Shown: piece after piece, positions 16,828 to 24,554 of the stretch
Position numbering within the stretch: the first letter of the stretch is position 1
Layout of the letters: each line of letters begins with the position of its first letter
Assembly (NCBI GenBank): GCA_959596495.1
Contig: CAUFXK010000017.1
Coordinates: forward strand, 1-31,576
Length of the DNA stretch: 31,576 bases
Direction of reading: 5' to 3'
From: an uncultured Collinsella sp.
GTDB taxonomy: Bacteria; Actinomycetota; Coriobacteriia; Coriobacteriales; Coriobacteriaceae
Program-made: the position numbers and the translations under genes
The notes under the pieces: generated by a model
Told to the model about the DNA's origin: nothing
The model's input: only the letters and a program-made list of their open reading frames with translations
Databases searched by the model: none

Positions 16828-17553
16828 TTGGCTTTGTCTGAACGACTCACGCGCGCCCAGGAGATTCTGGGCCATGAGTTCAATAATAAGGTGCTGCTGC
16901 GCGCGGCGCTCACGCATCCCTCGGCCGTCGAGGGTCAGCCGGTCTCTGCCAGCTATGAGCGCCTTGAGTTTTTGGGCGATTCCATTTTGGGCGCCGTGGT
17001 GGCCCGTTCGCTCTTTGAGTCCTATCCCGAGTTTGACGAGGGTAAGCTCACGCGCCTGAAGGTGTCCCTTGTCTCGGGCGCTACGCTGTCCGAGGTGTCG
17101 CACGAACTGGGTATCGACGACATCATCATCTTTGGTGCCTCCGAGACCGGTACCGGCGCCCGCGGCCTGCATTCGGCGCTCGAGAACGTCTACGAGTCGC
17201 TCGTGGGTGCGTTGTATCTGGATGCCGGTTGGGATGCGGCGGCGGAGTTCATCCACCGTACGCTCAAGCCGCACCTGGCCTCCGAGCGTGCCGAGCACCC
17301 CGCGAACCCCAAGTCGTTCTTGCAGGAGTGCGTGCAGGCAGACGGCCACGAGCCTCCCGCGTATAAGCTGGTCGGCTCCGAGGGCCCCGCGCATGCGCCC
17401 ACCTTTACCGCTGTGGTGCTCATCGACGGTATTCGTCAAGGCCGCGGCACTGGTTCCTCCAAGAAGGAGGCCGAGGGAGCCGCTGCGCTCGAGGCGCTCG
17501 ACCGCATGGGCTACACCACCAACGGCGTGATTCTCAACAAGAAGCCTGTTTAA
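16828..17553 (+). CDS. rnc: Ribonuclease III
   Basis: RNase III cuts double-stranded RNA in rRNA precursors and mRNAs. The TTG start is chosen because AAGGAGG lies 8 bases upstream, at the end of acpP. The 241-residue protein has the nuclease signature ERLEFLGDSIL (44-54, catalytic Glu and Asp), the second metal-site region ENVYESLVGALYLDAG, and a C-terminal dsRNA-binding domain (PKSFLQECVQADGHEPPAYKL, GTGSSKKEAEGAAALEAL). The position of E. coli Asp114 is Asn here (ENVYES), a change I recall in other RNase III proteins; the following Glu is kept. It is followed after 10 bases by smc. Confidence 0.96.
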   Translation: MALSERLTRAQEILGHEFNNKVLLRAALTHPSAVEGQPVSASYERLEFLGDSILGAVVARSLFESYPEFDEGKLTRLKVSLVSGATLSEVSHELGIDDIIIFGASETGTGARGLHSALENVYESLVGALYLDAGWDAAAEFIHRTLKPHLASERAEHPANPKSFLQECVQADGHEPPAYKLVGSEGPAHAPTFTAVVLIDGIRQGRGTGSSKKEAEGAAALEALDRMGYTTNGVILNKKPV

Positions 17554-17563
17554 GCGAGGAACC

Positions 17564-20500
17564 GTGTATCTCAAGTCCCTCACGCTCAAAGGGTTCAAGT
17601 CGTTTGCCGACCGCGCCCATATGTCATTTGAGCCTGGCCTGACCGTCATCGTCGGTCCCAACGGCTCGGGAAAATCGAACATCTCCGACTCGATTCTGTG
17701 GGTCCTGGGCGAGCAGAGCGCCAAGCAGCTGCGCGGCCAGGCCATGGAGGATGTCATCTTCTCGGGCTCGTCGGCGCGCAAGCCGGTGGGTGTGGCCGAG
17801 GTTACGCTGGTGCTCGACAACTCGGACCATATGCTTCCCGTCGACTTTGAAGAGGTGGCTATCACCCGCCGCATGTATCGCTCGGGCGAGAGTGAGTACC
17901 TCATCAACTCGAGCCCGTGCCGCCTGATGGACATTCAGGACATCCTGCACGATTCGGGCCTGGGCAAGGATACGCATTCCATCATCAGCCAGGGCAAGCT
18001 CGATGCCATTTTGCAGAGCCGCCCCGAGGAGCGCCGCGCTCTTATTGAGGAGGCTGCCGGCATCTCCAAGCACAAGCGCCGTAAGGAGCGTGCGCTCAAA
18101 AAGATCAAGTCGATGGACGAGCACCTGACCCGTGCCCGCGACATCAATAAGGAGATCGCCCGCCAGCTGCGGCCGCTGGAGCGTCAGGTCGATCGCGCGC
18201 GCAAGTACAAAGAGCTGTCCTCGCGCGCGAACGAGCTTACGCAGATGCTGGCCGTCGACGAGCTTCGTTCGCTGCAGTCGCAGTGGAACGACTTGGAGAG
18301 CCGCTCTAAGGAGGGCGCCGCCGAGCTGGAGCTCGCGCAGTACCGCCTGGGTGAGAAAGAGCGCGAGCTCGAGAAGCTCCAGGTTATGCTCGAGGAAAAG
18401 GGCCTGTTTGTGGGCGATCTGGGCGAGCAGCGCCGCCATATGCAAGACGTGGTCGGCCGCATCAATTCCGATATGCGCCTGCTCGAGGAAAAGGGCCACA
18501 ACATGGTGTCGCGCCTGTCCGACATGCGCGGCCAGATCTCGAGCTCCGAGCATCAGCGTCGTCGCGTTGTCGAGGAGCTCGAGGATGCACGTGCCCAGCT
18601 TGAGGAGGTGACCGGTGCGCACATGCAGGCCCAGTCCGACGTTGACGCCGCCGGTCCTGCTGCCGCCCAGCTCCACGAGCGTCGCGTTGCGCTTGACAAT
18701 CAGATTTCGCAGCTCACGCGCGAGCAGCGCGATGTGCAGCGTGTGGCCGACAACGCCGCGCTCGAGCTTGCCAAGGTGAAGGACTCGCTGAGCAACGCCG
18801 AGGTCGAGGACAACATGTACGCCTCGCGCCTGGAGCAGATCGACGAGCAGCTCGAGGAGGTCACGGCCTCGCTCGAGAGCCGTCGCGACCGCGCTGAGGA
18901 GCTTGAAGGCGCGCTCGATCAGGCCCGTCAAGCCCAGGTCGATGCGCGTGAGGCCACCGAGGTCGCTCGTGCGGCGTTGAAGGACTTGCGTAATCGCGAG
19001 AGCGAGGCGCGCAACAAACTGTCCGAGGTTCGCTCTGAGCTCGCGAGCCAAAAGAAGCTCGATGCCCGCATGGCAGACAGCTCGCCGCTGGTGAGCCGTC
19101 TGATGGGTGCGCTGGGCGATGATGTCTCGGGTCGTCTGGGCGACGTGCTCGAGGCTCCTCGTGAGCTCGAGGGCCTGGTCGAGCAGCTGCTTTCTGGCGA
19201 TATCGATGCTCTTTTGTTTGATGATGCCGCTACGCTTGAGCGCGCCGGTCGTGCGGCTCTGGACCAAAAGAAGGCCTCGGGCGAGGCGCTGCTGATGGCG
19301 CGCGGCGTGAGCGGCGGTGCTGCTGCTAAGGGTGCTGCCGGTTCGCGTCTGGTCGATCGTCTGTCCGTGCGCTCCGGTTATGGCCCGGTTGTCGAGGCCC
19401 TGCTCGGCGGCTATTACGTGGTCGATGACTTGGCCGCCGCGCTGGCGGCACCAGTCGTTGACGGTGTGACCTACGTGACTCCCGATGGCGCCCGCGTGAG
19501 CTGTGGCGGCCTGGTGCGCGTGGGGCTCGATGCCGGCGAGGCTTCGGGTGCCTTGGAGCGCAAGCGTCGCATTCGCGAGTTAGAGGGCCTGGAGCCCGAT
19601 CTGGCTGCCGTGTTTGAGCATGTGTCAGACCAGGTCGTCGAGGCCAATGCGGCCGTCGAGGAGGCGCGTGCCGCCGAGGGCGATGCCGCCGGCGAGATCG
19701 CCCGTCTTGAGGGCGAGCGCCGCTCGCTGCTTTCCGAGATCGGCCGCTTGGAGCAAAGCGCCAACAATGCCGAGGTCGAGCGCGTGCGCATCTCGAAGCG
19801 CCGCGAGCAGGCCGCCGAGGCCGTCCGCGCTGCGCGTCCGCGCGTTGACGAGCTCACCCGTTCGCGCGACGAGGCCCGTGCGCAGGCAAGCGACCTTGGT
19901 CTTCAGATTGCCGAAGCCAACGATGAGCTCGATCGCGTGCGCCGTGACGATTCTGAGGCAGCCGGTAAGCTCGCCGATGCCAAGGTCCGCCTGGCTCAGA
20001 CGAGCGAGCGCCTGCGTTCGCTGAAGGGCCGCGTGCCCGATCTTGAGCATCGTCTGGAGGGCATCGACCGCCGTATCCGCGGAACACGCCAGGCCTCGCG
20101 CTCGCTCGAGTTGCTGCGCCTGCGCGTCGACCCCATGCACGAGCGCTATTCGGCCCTGCTGGAGCGCGCGTCGGATTGGGCCGCGCGCCTGCGTGACCAG
20201 GCTTCGCTCGAGGAGGCGGACTCGGCCTCGCTCAAGAAGACCATCGAGGACGCCAAGGCCGAGGTCTCCCGCGCCAAGGAGCGGGTCGATGCCGCCACGG
20301 CGACGCAAAACGAGTTCAAGGTCGCACGCGGCAAACTCGAGGTGCAGGTAGAGGCGGCCATCAAGGCCATTACCGCCGATGGCACCACGGTGCTCGAGGA
20401 AGCTCTCATGCTTCCTGCGCCCACCGACCGCGACGCCGCCGAGCGCGAGCTCAACCAGCTCGTGCGTCAGATCAACAACCTGGGCCCTGTGAACCAGGTT

Positions 20501-21100
20501 GCGATGGAGGAGTACGAGCAGCTCAAGCGCCGCGCCGATTATATCGAGGAGCAGCTGGCCGATCTGGAGAGCGCGCGCAAGGCGCTCACCAAGATTACCG
20601 TGGCCATTGACCGTAAGATGCGTAAAGCCTTCCTGGTGACCTTTGAGAAGGTCGATGCGAACTTCCGCGAGATCTTCGCCATGCTGTTCCCGGGTGGCCA
20701 GGCGCATCTGGAGATGACCGACCCCGAGCATCCTGCCGAGACGGGCATCGAGGTCGTGGCGCAGCCGCGCGGCAAGCGCATCACCAAGATGATGCTCATG
20801 TCGGGCGGCGAGAAGAGCCTGACGGCGCTCGCCTTGCTCTTTGCCGTGTATCGCACGCGTACGGTGCCGTTCTATGTGCTGGACGAGGTCGAGGCGGCAC
20901 TCGACGACGCCAACCTGTCCAAGCTCATCGGCGCGCTCGATGTTTTGCGTTCCGATACGCAGCTCTTGGTTATCTCGCATCAGCGCCGTACTATGGAGGA
21001 CGCTGACGTCCTCTACGGCGTCTCGATGCAAGCCGACGGCGTCAGCCGCGTCGTCTCGCAAAAACTTGATCGCGAAACCGGAAAGGTCGTGAATGCATAA
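17564..21100 (+). CDS. smc: Chromosome segregation ATPase SMC
   Basis: SMC dimers with ScpA and ScpB extrude and organise DNA for segregation. The GTG start follows GCGAGGAA. The 1178-residue protein is full length. The N-terminal head has Walker A GPNGSGKS (31-38), and a long coiled coil runs to about 500. The hinge spans about 510-680 (GRLGDVLEAPRELEG, GYGPVVEALLGGYYVVDD), followed by a second coiled coil. The C-terminal head has the signature SGGEKS (1080-1085) and Walker B FYVLDEVEAALDD (1103 on). The stop shares a base with the ftsY start (TAATG), suggesting coupling. scpA and scpB are not in the window. Confidence 0.98.
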   Translation: MYLKSLTLKGFKSFADRAHMSFEPGLTVIVGPNGSGKSNISDSILWVLGEQSAKQLRGQAMEDVIFSGSSARKPVGVAEVTLVLDNSDHMLPVDFEEVAITRRMYRSGESEYLINSSPCRLMDIQDILHDSGLGKDTHSIISQGKLDAILQSRPEERRALIEEAAGISKHKRRKERALKKIKSMDEHLTRARDINKEIARQLRPLERQVDRARKYKELSSRANELTQMLAVDELRSLQSQWNDLESRSKEGAAELELAQYRLGEKERELEKLQVMLEEKGLFVGDLGEQRRHMQDVVGRINSDMRLLEEKGHNMVSRLSDMRGQISSSEHQRRRVVEELEDARAQLEEVTGAHMQAQSDVDAAGPAAAQLHERRVALDNQISQLTREQRDVQRVADNAALELAKVKDSLSNAEVEDNMYASRLEQIDEQLEEVTASLESRRDRAEELEGALDQARQAQVDAREATEVARAALKDLRNRESEARNKLSEVRSELASQKKLDARMADSSPLVSRLMGALGDDVSGRLGDVLEAPRELEGLVEQLLSGDIDALLFDDAATLERAGRAALDQKKASGEALLMARGVSGGAAAKGAAGSRLVDRLSVRSGYGPVVEALLGGYYVVDDLAAALAAPVVDGVTYVTPDGARVSCGGLVRVGLDAGEASGALERKRRIRELEGLEPDLAAVFEHVSDQVVEANAAVEEARAAEGDAAGEIARLEGERRSLLSEIGRLEQSANNAEVERVRISKRREQAAEAVRAARPRVDELTRSRDEARAQASDLGLQIAEANDELDRVRRDDSEAAGKLADAKVRLAQTSERLRSLKGRVPDLEHRLEGIDRRIRGTRQASRSLELLRLRVDPMHERYSALLERASDWAARLRDQASLEEADSASLKKTIEDAKAEVSRAKERVDAATATQNEFKVARGKLEVQVEAAIKAITADGTTVLEEALMLPAPTDRDAAERELNQLVRQINNLGPVNQVAMEEYEQLKRRADYIEEQLADLESARKALTKITVAIDRKMRKAFLVTFEKVDANFREIFAMLFPGGQAHLEMTDPEHPAETGIEVVAQPRGKRITKMMLMSGGEKSLTALALLFAVYRTRTVPFYVLDEVEAALDDANLSKLIGALDVLRSDTQLLVISHQRRTMEDADVLYGVSMQADGVSRVVSQKLDRETGKVVNA

Positions 21101-22017
21101 TGGGATTCTTCGATGCTCTCTCGCGCGGACTTGAGCGCAGCCGCGAGGCCCTCAACGAGGTCTTTTACTTTGGCGGCGAGGTCGATGAGGATTTTTGGGA
21201 GGATCTAGAGGACACCCTCGTCATGGGTGACATGGGCGCCGAGGTCGCCATTCAGGTCTCCGATGACCTGCGCGATACCGCGGCCAAGAAGAACCTCAAG
21301 ACCGCTCCGCAACTCCGTCGCGCCCTGGCCGAGCAGCTCGAGCAGCATTTTGTGCCCGCCGAGCGCGATCCGTTCTCCGACACGCCGAGCTGCGTGCTGT
21401 TTGTGGGTATTAACGGTGCCGGCAAGACCACGACGGTCGGCAAGATCGCGAGCGCTATGGCTGCCCGCGGCAAGAACGTCGTGATCGGTTCGGCCGATAC
21501 CTTCCGCGCCGCCGCCATCGAGCAGCTCGATGTGTGGGGCCAGCGCGCCGGCGTTCCCGTCATCAAGCGCGACCGCGGCTCCGATCCGGCGAGCGTGTGC
21601 TATGACGTGCTCGATGAGGCCGACAAGCGCGGCAGCGACCTGGTGCTTATCGACACTGCCGGCCGTCTGCACACGAGCCCCGAGCTCATGCGCGAGCTTG
21701 CCAAGGTGGTCAACGTGACGCGCAAGCGCGCCGCCAATATGGCCGCCGGTCCCATGCCGGTCTCGGTTGTCCTCGTGATCGATGCCGCGACGGGCCAAAA
21801 CGGCCTGAACCAGGCGCTCGAGTTTAACGAGGCGTTGGGTCTGGACGGTATTATCATGACAAAGCTGGACGGCACGGCTAAGGGTGGCATCGCCATGGCC
21901 GTGGCCGAGAAGCTCAAGCTCCCAATCCTGCGCATTGGCGTGGGCGAGCAGGTCGATGACCTGCAGGAGTTCAATGCCAAAGATTTCTGCCGCGCCCTGG
22001 TGGGCGAGTCCAATTAA
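21100..22017 (+). CDS. ftsY: Signal recognition particle receptor FtsY
   Basis: FtsY is the SRP receptor GTPase at the inner face of the membrane. The 305-residue protein has the N domain (LEDTLVMGDMGAEVAIQ) and G domain with P-loop GINGAGKTTT (103-112), SADTFRAAAIEQL, DTAGRLH and TKLDGTAKGG. There is no long acidic A domain as in E. coli; the short N-terminal helix (MGFFDALSRGLERSREAL) is likely the membrane-contacting part. It is coupled to smc by a one-base overlap and precedes ffh by 10 bases. The ylxM gene found between ftsY and ffh in Bacillus is missing. Confidence 0.97.
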   Translation: MGFFDALSRGLERSREALNEVFYFGGEVDEDFWEDLEDTLVMGDMGAEVAIQVSDDLRDTAAKKNLKTAPQLRRALAEQLEQHFVPAERDPFSDTPSCVLFVGINGAGKTTTVGKIASAMAARGKNVVIGSADTFRAAAIEQLDVWGQRAGVPVIKRDRGSDPASVCYDVLDEADKRGSDLVLIDTAGRLHTSPELMRELAKVVNVTRKRAANMAAGPMPVSVVLVIDAATGQNGLNQALEFNEALGLDGIIMTKLDGTAKGGIAMAVAEKLKLPILRIGVGEQVDDLQEFNAKDFCRALVGESN

Positions 22018-22027
22018 GGAGTGACTA

Positions 22028-23503
22028 GTGTTTGATTCTCTGAGCGATCGCCTCAACGACACATTTGACCGCCTGCGCGGCAAGGGTAAATTGACCGAGG
22101 CCGATATTACCTCGGCCATGCGCGACATTCGCATGGCGCTGCTCGAGGCCGACGTCAACTTCAAGGTCGTCAAGGAGTTCGTCGCCAAGACCAAGGAGCG
22201 CTGCATGACCGCCGAGGTCATGGAGTCGCTGTCGCCGGCGCAAAACGTCGTCAAGATTGTGCTCGACGAGCTCACCGAGATGCTCGGTTCCACCGAGAGC
22301 AAGCTCGTCTTTAGCAACCGCATTCCCAATGTCATCATGCTCGTCGGCCTGCAGGGCTCCGGTAAGACTACGGCTGCCGTAAAGCTGGCCTACCTGCTCA
22401 AGAAGCAGGGCCGCTCGCCGCTGCTCGCCGCGTGCGATGTCTACCGTCCCGCCGCTGCCGACCAGCTGGCCACGCTCGGCGGAGAGATCGGCGTGCCGGT
22501 CTTCCGCGGTGACGGCGAGCACCCGGTCGATATCGCCAAGGGCGCCATTCAGGAGGCCGTCGACCACCTGCGTGACGTGGTCATCGTCGATACCGCCGGT
22601 CGTTTGCAGATCGACGAGCAGATGATGCAGGAAGCCGTGGACATCAAGAAGGCCGTCAAGCCCGATCAGGTGCTGATGGTCGTCGATGCCATGACCGGCC
22701 AGGATATCGTCAACGTCGTCTCGACCTTTGCCGAGCGCACCGACTTTGACGGCGTGATTATCTCCAAGCTCGACGGCGATGCCCGTGGTGGCGGCGCGCT
22801 TTCTGTGCGCCAGGTGACCGGTAAGCCCATTAAGTTCGTGAGCATGGGCGAGAAGCCCGATTCGCTGGAGCCGTTCTACCCCGACCGCATGGCCAAGCGC
22901 ATCTTGGGCATGGGCGATGTTGTCGGCATCATCGAGAAGGCCCAGGAGGCGGCCGACGCCGAGCAGCTCGAGGCTGCCGAGCGTATGCTGCGCGAGGGCT
23001 TTACCATGAACGACATGCTCGACCAGATGAAGGCCGTCAAGAAGATGGGCGGCATGAAGGGCATTCTGGGTATGCTTCCCGGCGGTCAGCGCGCGCTCAA
23101 CCAGATGGGCGGCAACCTGGACGAGGGCATCTTCGATAAGAACGAGGCCATCATCATGTCGATGACCAAGGAGGAGCGCCTGCGTCCCTCCATCATCAAC
23201 GGCCAGCGCCGCGCGCGTATCGCCAAGGGCGCCGGTGTGACCCCCACCGAGGTCAATAGCCTTATGAAGCAGTGGGGCGAGATGAACAAGATGATGGGCC
23301 GCATGCGCACGATGGCCAATCAGGCACAGGCCGGCGGCAAGAAGGGCAAAAAGGGCAAGAAGGGCAAAAAGATGCGCATGCCCAATATCCCTGGGCTGGA
23401 CGCTATGGGTCTGGGCGGTATGGGCGGCCTGGGTACGGGCGGTCCCAAGTCCGATATGGAGCTGCTGCGCCAGATGGAAGCGCAGATGCGCAATAAGAAA
23501 TAG
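22028..23503 (+). CDS. ffh: Signal recognition particle protein Ffh
   Basis: Ffh binds 4.5S RNA and signal peptides of nascent membrane proteins. The GTG start has AAGGAG 6 bases upstream. The 491-residue protein has the N domain, the G domain with GLQGSGKTTAAVKLA (107 on), DTAGRLQID and SKLDGDARGGGALS, and the Met-rich M domain (GMLPGGQRALNQMGG, SMTKEERLRPSIINGQRRAR) that binds RNA. A Gly/Lys run (GGKKGKKGKKGKK) and a Gly/Met-rich tail follow, longer than in E. coli. The gene ends the acpP-rnc-smc-ftsY-ffh group at a shared terminator; the SRP RNA gene is not in the window. Confidence 0.97.
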   Translation: MFDSLSDRLNDTFDRLRGKGKLTEADITSAMRDIRMALLEADVNFKVVKEFVAKTKERCMTAEVMESLSPAQNVVKIVLDELTEMLGSTESKLVFSNRIPNVIMLVGLQGSGKTTAAVKLAYLLKKQGRSPLLAACDVYRPAAADQLATLGGEIGVPVFRGDGEHPVDIAKGAIQEAVDHLRDVVIVDTAGRLQIDEQMMQEAVDIKKAVKPDQVLMVVDAMTGQDIVNVVSTFAERTDFDGVIISKLDGDARGGGALSVRQVTGKPIKFVSMGEKPDSLEPFYPDRMAKRILGMGDVVGIIEKAQEAADAEQLEAAERMLREGFTMNDMLDQMKAVKKMGGMKGILGMLPGGQRALNQMGGNLDEGIFDKNEAIIMSMTKEERLRPSIINGQRRARIAKGAGVTPTEVNSLMKQWGEMNKMMGRMRTMANQAQAGGKKGKKGKKGKKMRMPNIPGLDAMGLGGMGGLGTGGPKSDMELLRQMEAQMRNKK

Positions 23504-23528
23504 GGCTGTAATTCCAGCTTGATATGGC

Positions 23529-23563
23529 AAAGGCCACTCGGAAGTTACCGGGTGGCCTTTGTT
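23529..23563. terminator. Terminator between convergent ffh and the DUF134-NifX gene
   Basis: AAAGGCCACTCGG (23529-23541) pairs with CCGGGTGGCCTTT (23548-23560) across 13 positions with one wobble and a 6-base loop. The A-run on one side and T-run on the other let it work on both strands, which suits its place between two convergent genes. Confidence 0.88.
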
Positions 23564-23623
23564 GTTGGCTTTGATAGTTGGGCTGCGTTCAGTGTCGCGC
23601 CCCGAGCTCGCGGTGCCGTGCCG

Positions 23624-24388
23624 TTAGTGGCAGCCGCAGCCCTCGTGGCCCTCGTGCTCGTGATGGCCGTGGCAACTGCAGGACTCGCCATGTTCGTGGG
23701 CGTGGTCGTGGTCATGGCCGTGGCAGTCGCAGGTGGCCTCGCCGGTCTGCGCGAGCGTACCGGCAATGAGGGCTTCGACGCAAGCGTCGCAGTTGCCCTG
23801 GGCTCCTGCATAGACCGTGATGCCGGCCTGGGCGAGCGCGTTGATGGCGCCGCCGCCGATGCCGCCGCAGATGAGCGTGTCAACGCCACCGTTGGCAAGC
23901 AGGCCCGCCAAGGCGCCGTGGCCGGTGCCACCGGTGTTTACGACCTGCTCGTTGAGCACCTTGCCATCCTGGATGTCGTAGATCTTGAACTGTTCGCTGC
24001 GGCCAAAGTGCATAAAGATATTGCCGTCGTCGTACGTCGTTGCCACCCTCATGGTGTCGACCTCCTTTGCTGGCCATGCGGCCGTCGTCGTGGTGATGGG
24101 GGAATACGCGATGTTGCCGCCTTCGATGACAATCGCCCGTCCATTGACCAGCGCGTTTGCCACCTTGCGATGTGCGCGGCTGCAGATGGCCGCCACGGTG
24201 GCGCGAGCGATACCCATTTGTTGGGCGACTGCCTCCTGATTGAGCCCTTCCAGGTCGCACAGTCGCAGGACCTCGAGTTCGTCGACCGTCATGTCGATGG
24301 CATCTCCGCTGGCAAGGCCGTCGGGGGTAAAACCGCGATATTCGGGGATGATCCCAACGCGGCGCAATTTTTCTCGTCTTCCTGCCAT
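23624..24388 (-). CDS. DUF134 helix-turn-helix protein fused to a NifX-type cofactor domain with His/Cys tail
   Basis: A 254-residue two-domain protein. Residues 1-95 match DUF134/UPF0251 (RVGIIPEYRGFTP, MTVDELEVLRLCDLEGLNQE, a helix-turn-helix AVAQQMGIARATVAAICSRA, and VNGRAIVIEGGN). Residues 113-212 match the dinitrogenase iron-molybdenum cofactor (NifX/NafY-like) fold (MRVATTYDDG, HFGR at 127-130, GHGALAGLLANGGVDTLICGG) and contain a CDAC motif at 200-203. The last 35 residues hold 6 Cys and 12 His. AAGGAG lies 5 bases before the first ATG. A second, stronger site precedes Met113 (see the internal ribosome binding site). No nitrogenase genes are present, so a metal or Fe-S handling regulator is the best guess; the exact function is unknown. 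Confidence 0.88.
   Translation of the reverse strand: MAGRREKLRRVGIIPEYRGFTPDGLASGDAIDMTVDELEVLRLCDLEGLNQEAVAQQMGIARATVAAICSRAHRKVANALVNGRAIVIEGGNIAYSPITTTTAAWPAKEVDTMRVATTYDDGNIFMHFGRSEQFKIYDIQDGKVLNEQVVNTGGTGHGALAGLLANGGVDTLICGGIGGGAINALAQAGITVYAGAQGNCDACVEALIAGTLAQTGEATCDCHGHDHDHAHEHGESCSCHGHHEHEGHEGCGCH
24050..24068 (-). promoter_or_regulatory. Internal ribosome binding site and start codon for the NifX-type domain
   Basis: On the minus strand AAAGGAGGT (24068-24060) stands 7 bases before an in-frame ATG (24052-24050). This is closer to the anti-Shine-Dalgarno consensus than the site of the full-length start. The ATG begins MRVATTYDDG, exactly the usual first residues of stand-alone NifX-type proteins, and would give a 142-residue second product. 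Internal initiation is inferred, not shown. Confidence 0.6.
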
Positions 24389-24402
24389 TCACTCTCCTTA
24401 TC

Positions 24403-24414
24403 TGACATATGTCA
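24403..24414. promoter_or_regulatory. Palindromic operator candidate 1 (over the DUF134-NifX transcription start)
   Basis: TGACATATGTCA is a perfect 12-base palindrome. It covers the predicted transcription start of the minus-strand gene (near 24413) and lies just before its ribosome binding site. A second copy lies 53 bases away, sharing 13 of 14 bases of TCTGRCATATGTCA. Confidence 0.6.
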
Positions 24415-24419
24415 ACAAT

Positions 24420-24447
24420 AGAATATCGAACGTGCGGATATGCGCAA
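24420..24447 (-). promoter_or_regulatory. Promoter of the DUF134-NifX gene
   Basis: Reading the minus strand, TTGCGC (24447-24442) and TATTCT (24425-24420) are separated by 16 bases. The start of transcription would be near 24413, about 25 bases before the ATG. It is framed by the two palindromes. Confidence 0.55.
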
Positions 24448-24455
24448 GGAATTTC

Positions 24456-24467
24456 TGGCATATGTCA
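24456..24467. promoter_or_regulatory. Palindromic operator candidate 2 (upstream of the -35 box)
   Basis: TGGCATATGTCA differs from the first palindrome at one base. In its wider context TCTGGCATATGTCAGA it is a 16-base palindrome with one mismatch. It lies 9 bases beyond the -35 box of the minus-strand gene and about 50 bases before the possible thyA -10 box. Confidence 0.55.
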
Positions 24468-24514
24468 GAAAATGAGGGCTTATGTTTGGGCTGTGGGGTC
24501 GCGTGCGCCTAGGC

Positions 24515-24520
24515 TACAAT
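24515..24520 (+). promoter_or_regulatory. Possible -10 box for thyA
   Basis: TACAAT lies 34 bases before the thyA start codon. No good -35 hexamer is present at 16-18 bases, so the call rests on position and the hexamer alone. Confidence 0.35.
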
Positions 24521-24554
24521 GAATTTCGCTTATAGGCGACTGACAGGAGGGTCA

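Noticed and set aside
23624..24052. Evidence for nitrogen fixation from the NifX-type domain
   Set aside because: NifX-like domains are widespread in organisms without nitrogenase, and no nif structural or cofactor genes occur in the window.
24410..24415. A consensus TTGACA on the minus strand inside palindrome 1, as a -35 box
   Set aside because: A matching -10 would fall on the ribosome binding site and start codon of the gene; the TTGCGC/TATTCT pair upstream is better placed.
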